The position numbers were made by a program, and so were the translations under genes. Positions 34,857-45,858 of a DNA stretch of 64,000 bases are shown one piece after another. Numbering within the stretch: the first letter of the stretch is position 1; every line of letters starts with the position of its first letter. The stretch spans positions 1,986,001 to 2,050,000 of the forward strand of contig OX485809.1 of the NCBI GenBank assembly GCA_950295325.1, in the 5' to 3' direction. The DNA comes from Polytrichum commune (taxonomy: Eukaryota > Streptophyta > Polytrichopsida > Polytrichales > Polytrichaceae). The notes under the pieces were generated by a model, which saw nothing but the letters and a program-made list of their open reading frames with translations, had not been told where the DNA came from and searched no databases.

Positions 34857-35227
34857 TGGTAGACGTGCCTAATTCCAACACAACAAATAATATGGACACA
34901 CATCTTTGTGTGGTACGTGGTTAAGTGTGGATCCAAGAATGGACACCAAAAAGACATGTGTTGCCAAAAAAAGATTGGAATGCGTCCTCAAAGTTTTATA
35001 GTCAACATGATTTGGGGGGGGGGGGGGGGACCTATATGACCACTTAATGAGCACGAGAATCTTCATTTTTGGTGATGAAGAAAATATTCATATGAGTTCC
35101 AAAATTTTTGAGACAAATGGTTACGTGCACAATTTGGAATTGCTAATCGTCTCACACTAATTTTGCGTTTCATCTCTTACTAGAGTAGGTGCAAAGAGAA
35201 AAGGATCCAAATTAGGCACATCTACCT
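34857..35227 (+). mobile_element. Mariner/Stowaway-type MITE, complete copy with TA duplication
   Basis: A 371-bp element begins TGGTAGACGTGCCTAATT and ends AATTAGGCACATCTACCT, an inverted repeat of about 18 bp. It is flanked by TA on both sides (34855-34856 and 35228-35229). The TA target fits Tc1/mariner mobilisation. A poly(G) tract (about 35015-35030) lies in the middle. It carries no transposase. Confidence 0.88.
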
Positions 35228-35789
35228 TACATACCCCCTAAAAATTGTGTTGGTGTGGGTTCACACAAAATCTAAGAGGAAAGCAACATTTGTGGTGCCA
35301 TAAGTTATCAGGCAGGCCTGAGCCTTAAACCCTAAACCCTTCGGAAAGGTCCTTCGATGAGAGGGAGGTATCGCCAGATTCATACATTCATTCATTCCTT
35401 GGCTCAACTTAAGTTATTGTTGGTGGAGAATGCAGAAATTGGGCGTTGTTATTCTTCAACAACACACTGTGATGATGCCTCCATTCTTCCCCTGACATTT
35501 GTTGCTTAAGAGTGTGGGCAAATGAAGACCTTTAGGTTACGAAGGGCCTTGCATGTTCTAAACCCTCTCAAGACAATCAAAGTCAACATTGTGGACAGGC
35601 CCCAATACTGTAAGAATCCTATTCGATGATGCTCCACAAGTTTCTCGCATGCTGAATTTGCCTCTATTTTTGCTATGGTCTGGTGTTAGATGTTGTGTTG
35701 AAAAACTTAGTTTCAATGAATTTAGGGCACCAAGTGGTTTCTTGCGATGAAGGGTTTTAGTTCCTCGCTCAACTGGTGTCCCCTCCATC
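35228..35789. other. Spacer before the nucleotidyltransferase upstream array
   Basis: It contains the displaced partial unit of the 33140 array (to about 35390). After that nothing is recognised on either strand. Confidence 0.4.
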
Positions 35790-36826
35790 GCTCTTAGTTG
35801 TTGTGTATATCCAGTGAAAGTTTATATCTGTATAATTTTGCTTCGGGCACCAGATTCTTCCCCTCTCTTTAGAACAAATAAAATTCCTTGATTTTCCTAA
35901 CAGCTGAACCTCAGCTTGGCAGAAAGAACTGGGAGATTGGATGTGCGAAAAATCCACGTTGTATATGGGAGAAGCTAGGAGGCAGTTTGGGTTAGGTCGA
36001 AATTTGGACTGTGATTTTTCAATAATCCGTTGATTCAATATTCCAATCTTCCAATCTTGTTGTGCAAGTCCAGTCAAGGTTTTATATCTGTATAATTTTG
36101 CTTTGGGCACCAGCTTTTTCCCTTCTTTTGCTTCAATAAAATCCTCAATTTTCCTGCTCTACACACATAAATCCCGCACAGCCCGAAGCTCAGTTTGGCA
36201 GAAAGAATTGGAAGATTGGATGTGCAGTAAACTCCACGGTGCATTTGGGAGGAGCTAGGAGGCAATTTGGGGCAAGTCGAAATTTGTATTGTGTTTTCTT
36301 CAACAGTGTGTTAGATTCAATCTTTTAGTCTTTCAATCTTTCAATGTTGTGGTGTATGTCCAGTCTATGTATTTTCATCTGTATAACTTTGCTTCGGCAT
36401 GAGCTTCTTCCCTTCTTTTACAAGTCCTCAATTTTCCTGCTCTACATACATGTTGCCCTCACAGCCTGAAGCTCAACTTGGCAGAAGTAATTGGGAGATT
36501 GGTCTTGTAGAGCACGGCGTGTTTGGGAGAGGCTAGGAGGAATTTGGGTTAGGTCGAAATTTGTACCGTGATTTCAACAATGTATCGATGCAATCTTTCA
36601 ATGTTGGTGTGTATGTCCATTTTAGATATTTATTTGGATACCAGCTTCTTCCCTTCTTCTTTTCCAAATCCCTAATTTTCCTGCTCTGTACACATGTTTC
36701 CCTCACAGCCTGTAGCTCTGCTTGGCAGAAAGAATTAGGAATTAGGAGGCTATTAGGGCTAGGCCGAAATTTGTACTGTGATCGCTTCAACCAAGTGTTG
36801 ATTCAATCTTCTGTGGGCCTTGATTG
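35790..36826 (+). repeat. Tandemly repeated upstream region of the nucleotidyltransferase gene, about four units
   Basis: The landmark TAGGTCGAAATTTG recurs near 35994, 36275 (variant), 36552 and 36760, spacing about 280, 278 and 209 bp. Each unit also holds ATCTGTATAATTTTGCTTCGG, CACCAGCTTCTTCCCTTCTT, a TTTTCCTGCTCTACACA block and AGCTCAGTTTGGCAGAAAGA. The last unit ends within a few bases of the gene's start codon at 36827, so the array replaces the ordinary promoter and 5' UTR. Minus-strand readings here are periodic consequences of the array. Confidence 0.85.
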
Positions 36827-39800
36827 ATGTCATCAGATTCTGTAGTGGATTCTTCAGCAGGCCAGAGTACTGCGCGGGTGCGTGTATTGAGGAAGGATGA
36901 GCATGGCCTGCGAGACAATCTCATTTCACCCTCTTCGTGGCGTGTACTTCACCGGCTAAAGGATGCAGGCAAAAACACTGGAATCATGTGACTGCTACTT
37001 GGATCATGATAATGAAGTTCAATCAATTTTTCATTAATGAGATAATAGACTCCACAACTTGAAATCGAACTTCGAATACCTTTGCATCTTACTATTCATT
37101 CTGCCTCCAATTTTTGTTGGAGGAATTTTGAGACGAGTAATCTTTGACCAGTACTTACATATCAGCTTTCATACTTGAAACTTCAAAGTTGCATGCACTT
37201 TTGCAGAAGCATTGTAAGGAAGAATCTCTGTGTGGAATCTTTAATTGCATTTTGGCTTCTGTTTAAATGTTACTATAGTTTCATAAAGGTCTCATGATGA
37301 ACTAAGAGGTCCGGTTAATAATCTGAAATGATCATCGAGTTGTCGTAGTCTTGTCTCTGTCATTCAAGAAACATAGGAGCACAGTAGAGATCCAATTTCC
37401 AAATGTGCGAGTTTGAATCAGCTGAAATGGTAGACCATTGTTATACGATTAGGAACTGCAGAAGAATTGATGTATCGGTGTCGTATTTGATGCACCTCAT
37501 GAAAATGTCTATGCTTTAAGTGGCACAGTGTGGCCACTCTTTCTGGTGCATTTAAACTCCCTTTCAGAAATTATAGATTGAGGAAGACCATATAGTTTTC
37601 AGCACCAGCTGCATGATGAGAAACTGGATAAATGTGACCTTCAATATTCATGAACTTTGAATTGCACTTGACCACCAGAAAGAACTTGAAGTGATCATTG
37701 TGGAAGTCAAAATTTCCTTTGAGCACTATTTAATCAAAGATGAATCAGAAATATAGTCAGGTTTGCAGGTATCCAAGTAGTTTGTTTGACTTTGTTGGGC
37801 AGGGAGTGATTGACATGTGTCAACGTGCAGGACACAAGAGTTACCTTGTGGGGGGTAGTGTGCGAGATCTATTGGTGAAGCAGACGCCAAAAGACTTTGA
37901 TATTTTAACTACTGCCGAACCAAAGCAGGTCGGTTGTGCAAAATTACTTTTTGGCGATTTGTTAATGTTCTGATAGAGTTATCTTCAACTTGACAGGACT
38001 TTTGGTTGGGAGTTGGTTGTATTCATATACAACACCTTCCAAGGTTGGTAAAATTTCAGTGCGTGCTTGGGTGTAGTGTGGAGGTTCGAACGAAGAACAC
38101 CCTATTGCAGTTTATTGAGGGTCAAACTCATTTTGGCATGCCAAGTGGTACTAAAATGAGTTTGACCCTCAATGAATGTGGAACACGTTGTATGCAAAAC
38201 AACCAACTCTCGACCAAAAGTCCCGTTGAATTAATAGATAACTCTATTACTTGCACATAGATCTGATGCTTTAAAGGCTTTTGCTGCCCCGCTACTAGTG
38301 TTCAGAGACCAGGTTTGAAAGTTTGAAAGGTTTGTGGTTGGCAGGTCAAACAGAGCTTTCCTGGCCGGTGCATCATAGTAGGAAGGCGCTTTCCAGTATG
38401 CCATGTGACTTCGTTGAACATGGTCATTGAGGTGATTTTTTAAATTATGGAAATAATGCCTCTGAGTGCCGGGTCAAAAATTGACATCGTGTTGTCCCAT
38501 GTAGTTTTCATTGGTGGGTTACAACGCTGAACCTTAAACCCTAAGGTTTGGAGAATCTCAGGTTTCACCTCTTGACTAATCACATTTGAACACAAAAGGG
38601 TGAATTTTGCAATCTCTTTACATATGAATTAGAAGGACATGGGCTATGTGCCTTTAATTTGCATCCAAGTAGAGTATCTAGGGATGTGTTTCCTTGAGGT
38701 AGTGTTGATGGAGGTCGTAAGTTACATGCAACCTTGAGGTCCCACCTCATCTCTAGTTCCTGTGCAATGCTAGCCTTAAGTCAATTAAAGCCTTGCAAGA
38801 CGTTTGGATTCATGAAAACAGGTCGCAGTTGAAATCTGGGATAGGACAAAACATTCCTCCAAAAATAACAATGCGCATGAAGTATTGTTTGTGCCGTCCA
38901 TACATGCATATCACAAAACAAATAATTTGGAGAAATAAAACTAGAATTATATGCTGGAAACCCTAAACCTACATACTTTGAGAAGCAATGTGGTTGAACC
39001 ACCACCACCCTAGATGCATATTTTTCACAAATGACACACTACATGCAACAAAATATCTTCACAACAAGAGATGCACCTCCGCATCTAAGACTAGTTTCTG
39101 TCAATTATATCATAGGATCCACCAATAGAACTATATGTATGCAATTCCATAATGTTTAGAATTCATCCATAAGTTTAGATTGACTTAATTCCTAGTTGAA
39201 TGTTTGCCATGTGTCTTTTGAAATCCCAAGGGAAAAGTATCCAGGTTTTATCGATTTGGGTGTCAAATCTTGCAAGCTGTTAGTATGTTTTGTAACAATT
39301 CATAGGTCATTTATGCATATTGCGTACAGAGTTCCCCACAATCCAAGGTCTGGCAAAGGGCACGAAGATACAACTCAAAGGTGGAGTTTATGTTCTCTTC
39401 CTGTGGTTTCAAGACATGGCTGATGTTTATGTTTCTGAATTAGGTGTCAAGCTTCAGCACAAAGTTAGAGAAAGATAAGGAGAATAAGGTTGTTGATGAT
39501 GCTCCAAAAGGGCCTGAGGGTTGGGATTGCCAAGATGTTGCTCGGTGGGAGAACTGCTTGAAGAGAGATTTTACCGTCAATGGGTATGTTATTCAACTCC
39601 TGATGGCCAAGCATATCATTGACTTAGAATGAAGTATGGAAGGTTTGAGACATAGATCTTCATAAAGCAAGATGTTCAAACTGTATTAGTGTTCTCATCT
39701 GTCCAGTGACTTAGTGAACCCTATCAAGCATTGCTCAAGTTGAAACTCTATAATTTTGCCATAAATCAAGATTTTATAAATTCAAAATGAAGTTTTCCAA

Positions 39801-42272
39801 GCTGTTTGTCTAACATGTTGGCCTATTGTTCAGCCAAGAGACAACAGTAAGGATTGAAAATTGTAAAATTAGTAAATACACTACTTTCCTTGAAGGTTAA
39901 CCAATCCATCCTTGGTGGACATCTATACGATTCTTACTAACTTCCACCCATCTAAGTATCATACTTAGTGTAGTTGGAGAGAAGATCACAATGATGAATA
40001 CATGCTTGCCTACCACGTTGAGGCTAGTGAAAAATGTGAAGGAGGCCGGAAGTGGTCTTTTGATCGTAGAGGTTAAAATGTGCATTGGTGCATCACTGTT
40101 GTCTCCTAATTGTGTGAATATAGAGAGGACCTCAGGAAGTAATTCTTGACAAACAATCTGTGGAGACTGCAGGCTTATGTACGACCCTTTCCAACGCATA
40201 GTGTACGATTATGTAGGTGGCCTAAGAGATTTGAGGAAATCTAAGGTAAATTTTTGTCCAACTTGTGTGTTTGATGCAATTTTGAATTGATGGTGTTCTC
40301 AATCCTCACTGACATTCCAGTGAGCCCATTATTATCTCAATCACCTAAGGAATCTCTGAGCAGACTGCTAGCAAGCATCACTGAGCTATCAACTAAATCA
40401 ACTAGAATTTTGCAAGGATTTATTGACCTCAGCCAGGGTTTAAATGGTCACTGTACAGATTCGAACTGTCATTCCTGCGGAAGAATCATTTCGGGAGGAC
40501 CCAGGTGTGCAATTTTTTTCTTATCCTTTACAATTATATGTTGATTTGAGATATGTTTGAAATTGGGGCACAAGAAAGGATCACATGTGCGTACTACATA
40601 GTACTGGAAACTTCAGAAGGAGGCCCAAGTTTGTCAGTTGTGCTCTGAATTGTTCAGAAAAGCATCCCAGGGTGATTACTTTGAGCATGCAATTACATTT
40701 CTTGGGGTTAGACTTCCTTAGGTTAACAAACTTCCTTCATTTGTAATGACATATGCAGCAAGAATATTGCGGGCCATTCGCATTGCGGCCCGTCTTGAGT
40801 TTTCTCTTGCAACCAGTACTGCAACTGCAATCAGACAACTGAAATCATCTTTACTGGGTTTGAACAAGGTCTATCTCTTCATCACGACCTATATATATCT
40901 CCCAGACTTGTGGTTAGAATTTGATGAGCTTCCGATCTATCTATATATTGTACTGAGAGTACTTTCGAGATCTGCAGCCACTTCTCCTAGGATATCAAAG
41001 ACAAGATTCGTTTGTGATGATTAGCAAATCCAAATTGAGGCTGTTCTTGTCCTCATAGTTTTTGGAGCTCATGTGTATGTCTGCTTATTCAAAGTGAAGA
41101 TTTATTTATTGATTTTATTCCCCTTAAATGATCACATCTGTCCTCCCAAGTATGTTCACTGTTGAACCTAGATTGGTTCGCAAAATTTGAGCACATAGTC
41201 ATATCTCTTTTAAACACATGCATTTTTGGTGCCCATTCTTAGATCCACACGCAGCCACACACCACTCAAATATAAATGTCTGATTAAAGTAACCAAATTA
41301 GGCTCACTTACCTTATGCTTAGCAGTATTTGGGAGTAATTCTACCTTTTTTGTCTTGGTCCTCAGACAAGATTGCAGTTAGAAGTGAATACAATGATGGC
41401 ATATGGTGCTTCAGAACGTTCAATAAGGCTTCAGTGGAGATATGGTCTTCTTGAGTACTTGCTCCCCCTTCAGGTAAGAATCTCTCGAATTATTCAATTC
41501 CTCATCCATTTAGTCTTGAATTTTTTTATTCAAAGGTTTCATGATCTCAAAAATTGATCTCAAATGCGTTGCATGGATTAGGCCCAGTATCTTCAAAGTA
41601 TAAACCTCAAACGGCATGGAAAAGAATCAAATCTACTTCTGGTGAGTTGTCCTCCTTCCTGTTCTTTCTTACTGAGAAACAAGTCTTAAAAAATCAAAAT
41701 AAAAAACAAGTCTCTTGGGACCGACGCTTGAATCTTAACCTCCACCCTGTAAAGAACGTAGACTTCCTACACTCAGTATACCCATATAGGAAAAAGCTTA
41801 GGAATATTTTATCTGTCATCCATGCAGGATTTGCTTCGGAATCTGGACAGGGTGACAGCACCCGATCGACCTTGCCATGGTGGCCTCTGGTGATCATACA
41901 CGTCATTTTCTCTCCTGTCTTGTCTATAAGAGCATTTACATATGTTTTGGCACTAGCATATCTCATCAAAAGTGGAGTGGGTCTTCCAAAACACACTTTG
42001 TGACACTTGAGGTTAAAATTAAATACTACTGATGATTTTTATGACTACTGTGTGGGTGGGGAATTAAATAGGCTATCTGTGTTAGCATTTCACATGGCCC
42101 TGAATGAAGTGCCAAGGAAGCCCATGGTGGTATCAGCTGTTGCAGTGGCCTTGTCTTTAGGCACAGGGCTACAGAAAGCTGTGGCCCATATGAGACAGTG
42201 TTGTGATTATGCAGATAAGAATGGCCCAAGCCTGTGGAATGAACTTGTGTAAGTACACTTTCGAACAACTCG

Positions 42273-42310
<38 letters not shown>

Positions 42311-43638
42311 CCATAATTTGTTTGTCTCCATTCCACATATTGCACCAATATGAGGTCCAATCCACTCTTCAACTACAACTGCACCGAGAATCGTAGTTGT
42401 GTGTAAATGCCCCTTTAGAGACGCTTCGTCCAACTTAAAGGATAACTTTAATAGGAGATATTTAAGAATGTGAGATTGTCAACCATGTGGCTTCAATATG
42501 TTCTTAATTGGGATATTTGGTGAAAATTATGGGTACAGACCTACTGTATTTGAAATGGATGACGCAAGCTTCCTAGAAGAGTGCCAGCTCCTGGTGCAGG
42601 CGGCAATTCACAATGTGTCTTTAATTTTCAGCCCTGTAGTCACTGTTGCGGCAGTGCGTGAGCTGACTGGTGAAAGTGCTCCTTCAGACTGGGTAGGCTT
42701 TCCTTTCAACCTTACACTTCTTATTGGCACGAGGTCAATGGTGCTAAAACCGTTGCTTTAAGCGGCAAATGTTTCTATAATTGTCACATCGATTGTGTTT
42801 TAGATATGCCTTGTTATTGAAAGTTTTATTTGTAGATGACCCAAAATCAACACAGGAGACTGATGTTAATGTGGTAGACATTTTTAAAATCAATATTTAC
42901 CTATAGTTTAAGATTATAGGGTTTTGGTTTTAACAATGCTCTAAGGAGTGGTATGTGGTTAGTTGTGAATCTAAGAACGGACACCAAGAAGAGATTGGTC
43001 AAAGAGATTGGACCACCTGCTCAAAATATGCTATCTATTCTAGGCTCAATAGTCAACTTGATTGGGAGGACCTATCTGACCACTTAATGAGCAGGAAAAT
43101 CTTCAGTTTCATAATGAGTAAGATATTCATATGGAGTCCGGAAATTATGAGGAACATGGCTATGGAAACAATTTGGATTTGTTAGTCATCTCACATTAAT
43201 GGCTTGTTTCATATCCTACGAGAACAGGGTGCAGAGAGAAACGTACCCAAATAACAGACATCTTCCTTAGATTACTCAGACTGCAGTTGTCTTTCATTCT
43301 ATGAATCCAATTTTTCTTAACACCAAGTTGGGCTTGTGGTGGATGTGAACAGGTTGTGATTACACGACCGTACTACTACATGGCTAACAGATTATTTAGT
43401 AGGGCATTAGTTGGTGAATTGGAGGATAGTTTACCTACAAATAATGAGGTTGACGACGCATCTGATAAGGTTTACGACCCAGCACAAAGTGCGCAAAGGG
43501 GCTGTGGAGACGAAGTTGGTCATGTGTTCTCCCATGTGGTACTGAGCACCTTGTTCCCTTCTGTTTATAGAAACAGTAACTAAATGCAGTGATTTCTCCC
43601 CTCTTGAATATTTTCAGGTTCTCAAATATCACTGGTGA
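36827..43638 (+). CDS. CCA-adding / poly(A) polymerase family nucleotidyltransferase
   Basis: The 14 exons are 36827-36943, 37803-37928, 38345-38431, 39444-39583, 40173-40245, 40459-40504, 40759-40868, 41366-41473, 41582-41641, 41828-41889, 42072-42248, 42539-42692, 43353-43538 and 43618-43638. The spliced CDS is 1,467 nt (488 residues) and every junction is GT..AG. The family adds CCA to tRNA 3' ends or adenylates RNA. The head domain shows LVGGSVRDLL (54-63) and the metal-binding DFD (Asp70, Asp72), then GRRF, RDFTVNG and the RNA-binding block ARILRAIRIAARLEF. These are class II tRNA nucleotidyltransferase/bacterial-type PAP hallmarks. I see no clear organelle presequence in the first 40 residues, so location is open. 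Whether it adds CCA or poly(A) cannot be decided; plant genomes carry several related copies. The last exon encodes only VLKYHW. Confidence 0.88.
38114..38173. repeat. Perfect 21-bp stem hairpin in intron 2 of the nucleotidyltransferase gene
   Basis: The arm 38114-38134 (ATTGAGGGTCAAACTCATTT plus T) is the exact reverse complement of 38153-38173, with an 18-base loop. It lies between exons 2 and 3. The perfect 21-bp pairing is striking but shorter than a typical plant miRNA precursor, and there is no sign of a longer paired flank. Confidence 0.93.
42277..42308. repeat. (GA)n microsatellite in intron 11
   Basis: A run of about 15 GA units just after the exon 11 donor (42249). It does not enter the coding exon. 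Confidence 0.95.
42872..43267 (+). mobile_element. Mariner-type MITE in intron 12
   Basis: The body matches the family from GTGGTATGTGGTTAGTTGTG (42950) to the right end ACAGACATCTTCCT followed by TA (43268-43269). The left end is probably the GGTAGACAT at 42873 but is decayed and lacks a clear TA. It lies between exons 12 and 13. Confidence 0.65.
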
Positions 43639-44192
43639 AGAAGGCCTTGTTGCTATAAAATGTATCTGGTGTTTATGAGATTTATCAAGACAATCTGCAA
43701 ACGACATGAGAACCAGTCAGAGTTGCTTGATTCCAGATGAAGTTGATAGCAGCTCAGGATGCTACACTAAACAGTCCTATTAGTGTGGACCACAGTAATT
43801 CTGTAGAACCCACATCAATTAGTTCTCACATTGAGAATCAATTTGGCTGTGTTGATTTTTAACCCCCACATCAATTAGTTCTCGCATTGAGAAGTAATGT
43901 GGGCCGTGTTGATTTTTAACCCATGCCAATCTCTAGTTTAAAGTTATCGTGGGCCATACTAATCAGTTTGCTACAAAATCGATGTGGGTGACTATTTTAT
44001 CTAAATTTATGATAACTTTTGATTCACAAACTATGGGCCAATACTCAGGTGGGGGCCTCATCTAACTCTGAATCTGATTATTTACACTTGGGGATTGAAG
44101 GGTAGCTGGCTGACTTCATGCTTCTTCAACTGACATTGTGGCGAGGCCTTGGGTTGGGGCCCATAATAGTTCATGGGTTAGAATAACCCAAA
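43639..44192. other. 3' flank of the nucleotidyltransferase gene
   Basis: This is probably 3' UTR followed by intergenic DNA. A short local repeat, CACATCAATTAGTTCTC(A/G)CA, occurs at 43811 and 43868. No gene. Confidence 0.45.
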
Positions 44193-44420
44193 CAGTGTCT
44201 GGGGAGATTTTTGGTCATAATTAGTCAAATTTCCAGTGTTTCCAAGTCCAACCGGTTACATGTTTGTGATCTTTCGGTTTTTCGTTATTAATTAGAAGTA
44301 TATTACATAGATTCCTCTAAAATGATCGGTGATTCTCTTGCAGTCCTGAACTTCAACTGGTTATTTCTGGAACTCAACCTGTCCATCTGTCACTAAGTGG
44401 TTGGTTCTCCCCGTTCATTG
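44193..44420 (+). mobile_element. hAT-type MITE, copy E
   Basis: A 228-bp element begins CAGTGTCTGGGGAGATTTTTGG and ends TTCTCCCCGTTCATTG. Flanking octamers AACCCAAA (44185-44192) and AACCCAAC (44421-44428) differ at one position. Non-coding. Confidence 0.9.
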
Positions 44421-44468
44421 AACCCAACTGTGTGTTAAGTGTGTGTGGAGGGGGGGAGGCGGCAAGGA

Positions 44469-44857
44469 CTACACTAAATATTTTATATAGTGTCACAATT
44501 TCTATTTGACTTGCTCAATACTAATTGTAAATTGCCTGTATAGTGTCACCAACACTAAATGTTAACCTAACATTCTTTCTCATTCCTTGTAAATTTTTTT
44601 GGGCAGTATAGATTTACAATTTTGCAAATACTGTCACTTATCAAGTGATTGTTCATTTAAATGTCAATCACTCATGACAAGACTTCATTACATAAATGTT
44701 AGAATGCAGAATATACCAAAAGTTTGTAAGTTTTACATTATGAATATTTTATGTTGGAATGACAGTACTTGGAAACTTATTCATACCAAGTGTCATCAGA
44801 ATAGTTACCATATTGACATAAATTCTTATATGACACTAAATACAATATTTAGTGTAG
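44469..44857. mobile_element. MITE with CTACACTAAATATT ends, copy 2
   Basis: Left end CTACACTAAATATTTTATA; right end TACAATATTTAGTGTAG. The left end continues TATAGTGTCAC and the right end begins TGACACTAAATA, as in the copy at 17262-17596. The interior is AT-rich without a gene. I could not establish a target duplication. Confidence 0.65.
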
Positions 44858-45195
44858 ACACCTTGCTCTTTGAATTTACAAACCCCTACAAACTTGTTCT
44901 TGACTCATCCCAATTTTATGTTTGTGGAATTTATTTTAAGATTGAGTTGTCTTAAAATATAATATCTTGAACTCCATATAGAAATCAACATTTTCACCCT
45001 CTCTTTGATAGGTGGTACATGCTAGATATTATACATGAGAAACCTTATTACAGCCCGTAGTAGGACAACATGTGCACTATATCAACCATACCGCTCACCA
45101 TTTTGCAAAGGTCATTTGCTATGATGTATATTTGACATGTTCATGTCCAATGAAGATTACCATGTTAACAAAATTTGAGAAGGTGATCCTACATA

Positions 45196-45715
45196 TTAGG
45201 TAATTGGTGTTTGGGGCCGATTATTGGTTGTAATGTGGGGTTGGTTTCTTGCCGAGTCATGTAGCGGTGAGGCATGAAATTTGTCCCACATGACAACGGG
45301 CAATTGGTTCCTAGACACAAATTACCTTCATGTAGTCAATTCTTAGAGCCTCGTTGCTCCCATGAAGACCAATTCAGCGAGTTATCTACAACATGTGAAT
45401 AAATATGGCTTATAATCCTTGCCCAAAAGGATTACTAGGAAATCATCACATCAACAATAAGGCTACAAAAGTCGACTACATATAAGGTAATTGGTGTTTG
45501 GGGGCTGATTACCGATTGTAGTGTGGGGTTCATTTCTAATTGTAGCGGCAAGGCATGAGACATGTTCCACATTACAACCGACAACTAGTTCCTAGCACCA
45601 ATTACCTAATACGTAGTTGATCTTGGGAGCCTTGTTGATCCCACGACGACGGGTTTAACATATTACCTACAACATGTGAATAAATTTCGCTTATAATCTT
45701 TGCCTAGATGGAGAA
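45196..45715. repeat. ~288-bp tandem duplication
   Basis: Two copies begin AGGTAATTGGTGTTTGGGG (45198 and 45485). They share GATTA..GATTGTA/GGTTGTA, GTGTGGGGTT, GGCAAGGCATGA-like, CACAT(G/T)ACAAC, TTGTTG/GTTGCTCCCA and ACCTACAACATGTGAATAAAT. No ORF. Confidence 0.8.
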
Positions 45716-45774
45716 TAAACAACCTAACACATCCACATTGGAACTCATGATATATACCTCAAGTTAGTAAAGAA

Positions 45775-45858
45775 AAATTGAAGGATCACAACATGTAACC
45801 GGTTAAACTTGGAAACACTAGTCTGACCGATTTTGCCCAACAACCTCTTTGAACATTG
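45775..45858 (-). mobile_element. Truncated hAT-type MITE, copy F
   Basis: Only one end remains: CATGTAACCGGTTAAACTTGG through AACCTCTTTGAACATTG. The other end is lost. Confidence 0.7.

Noticed and set aside
35558-36827. Several minus-strand readings with similar KFRPNPN/QNYTDI phrases
   Set aside because: Their likeness comes from the tandem upstream array, and the plus-strand gene starts right after it.
38080-38110. tRNA T-arm-like GGTTCGAA
   Set aside because: No acceptor or anticodon arm can be formed around it.
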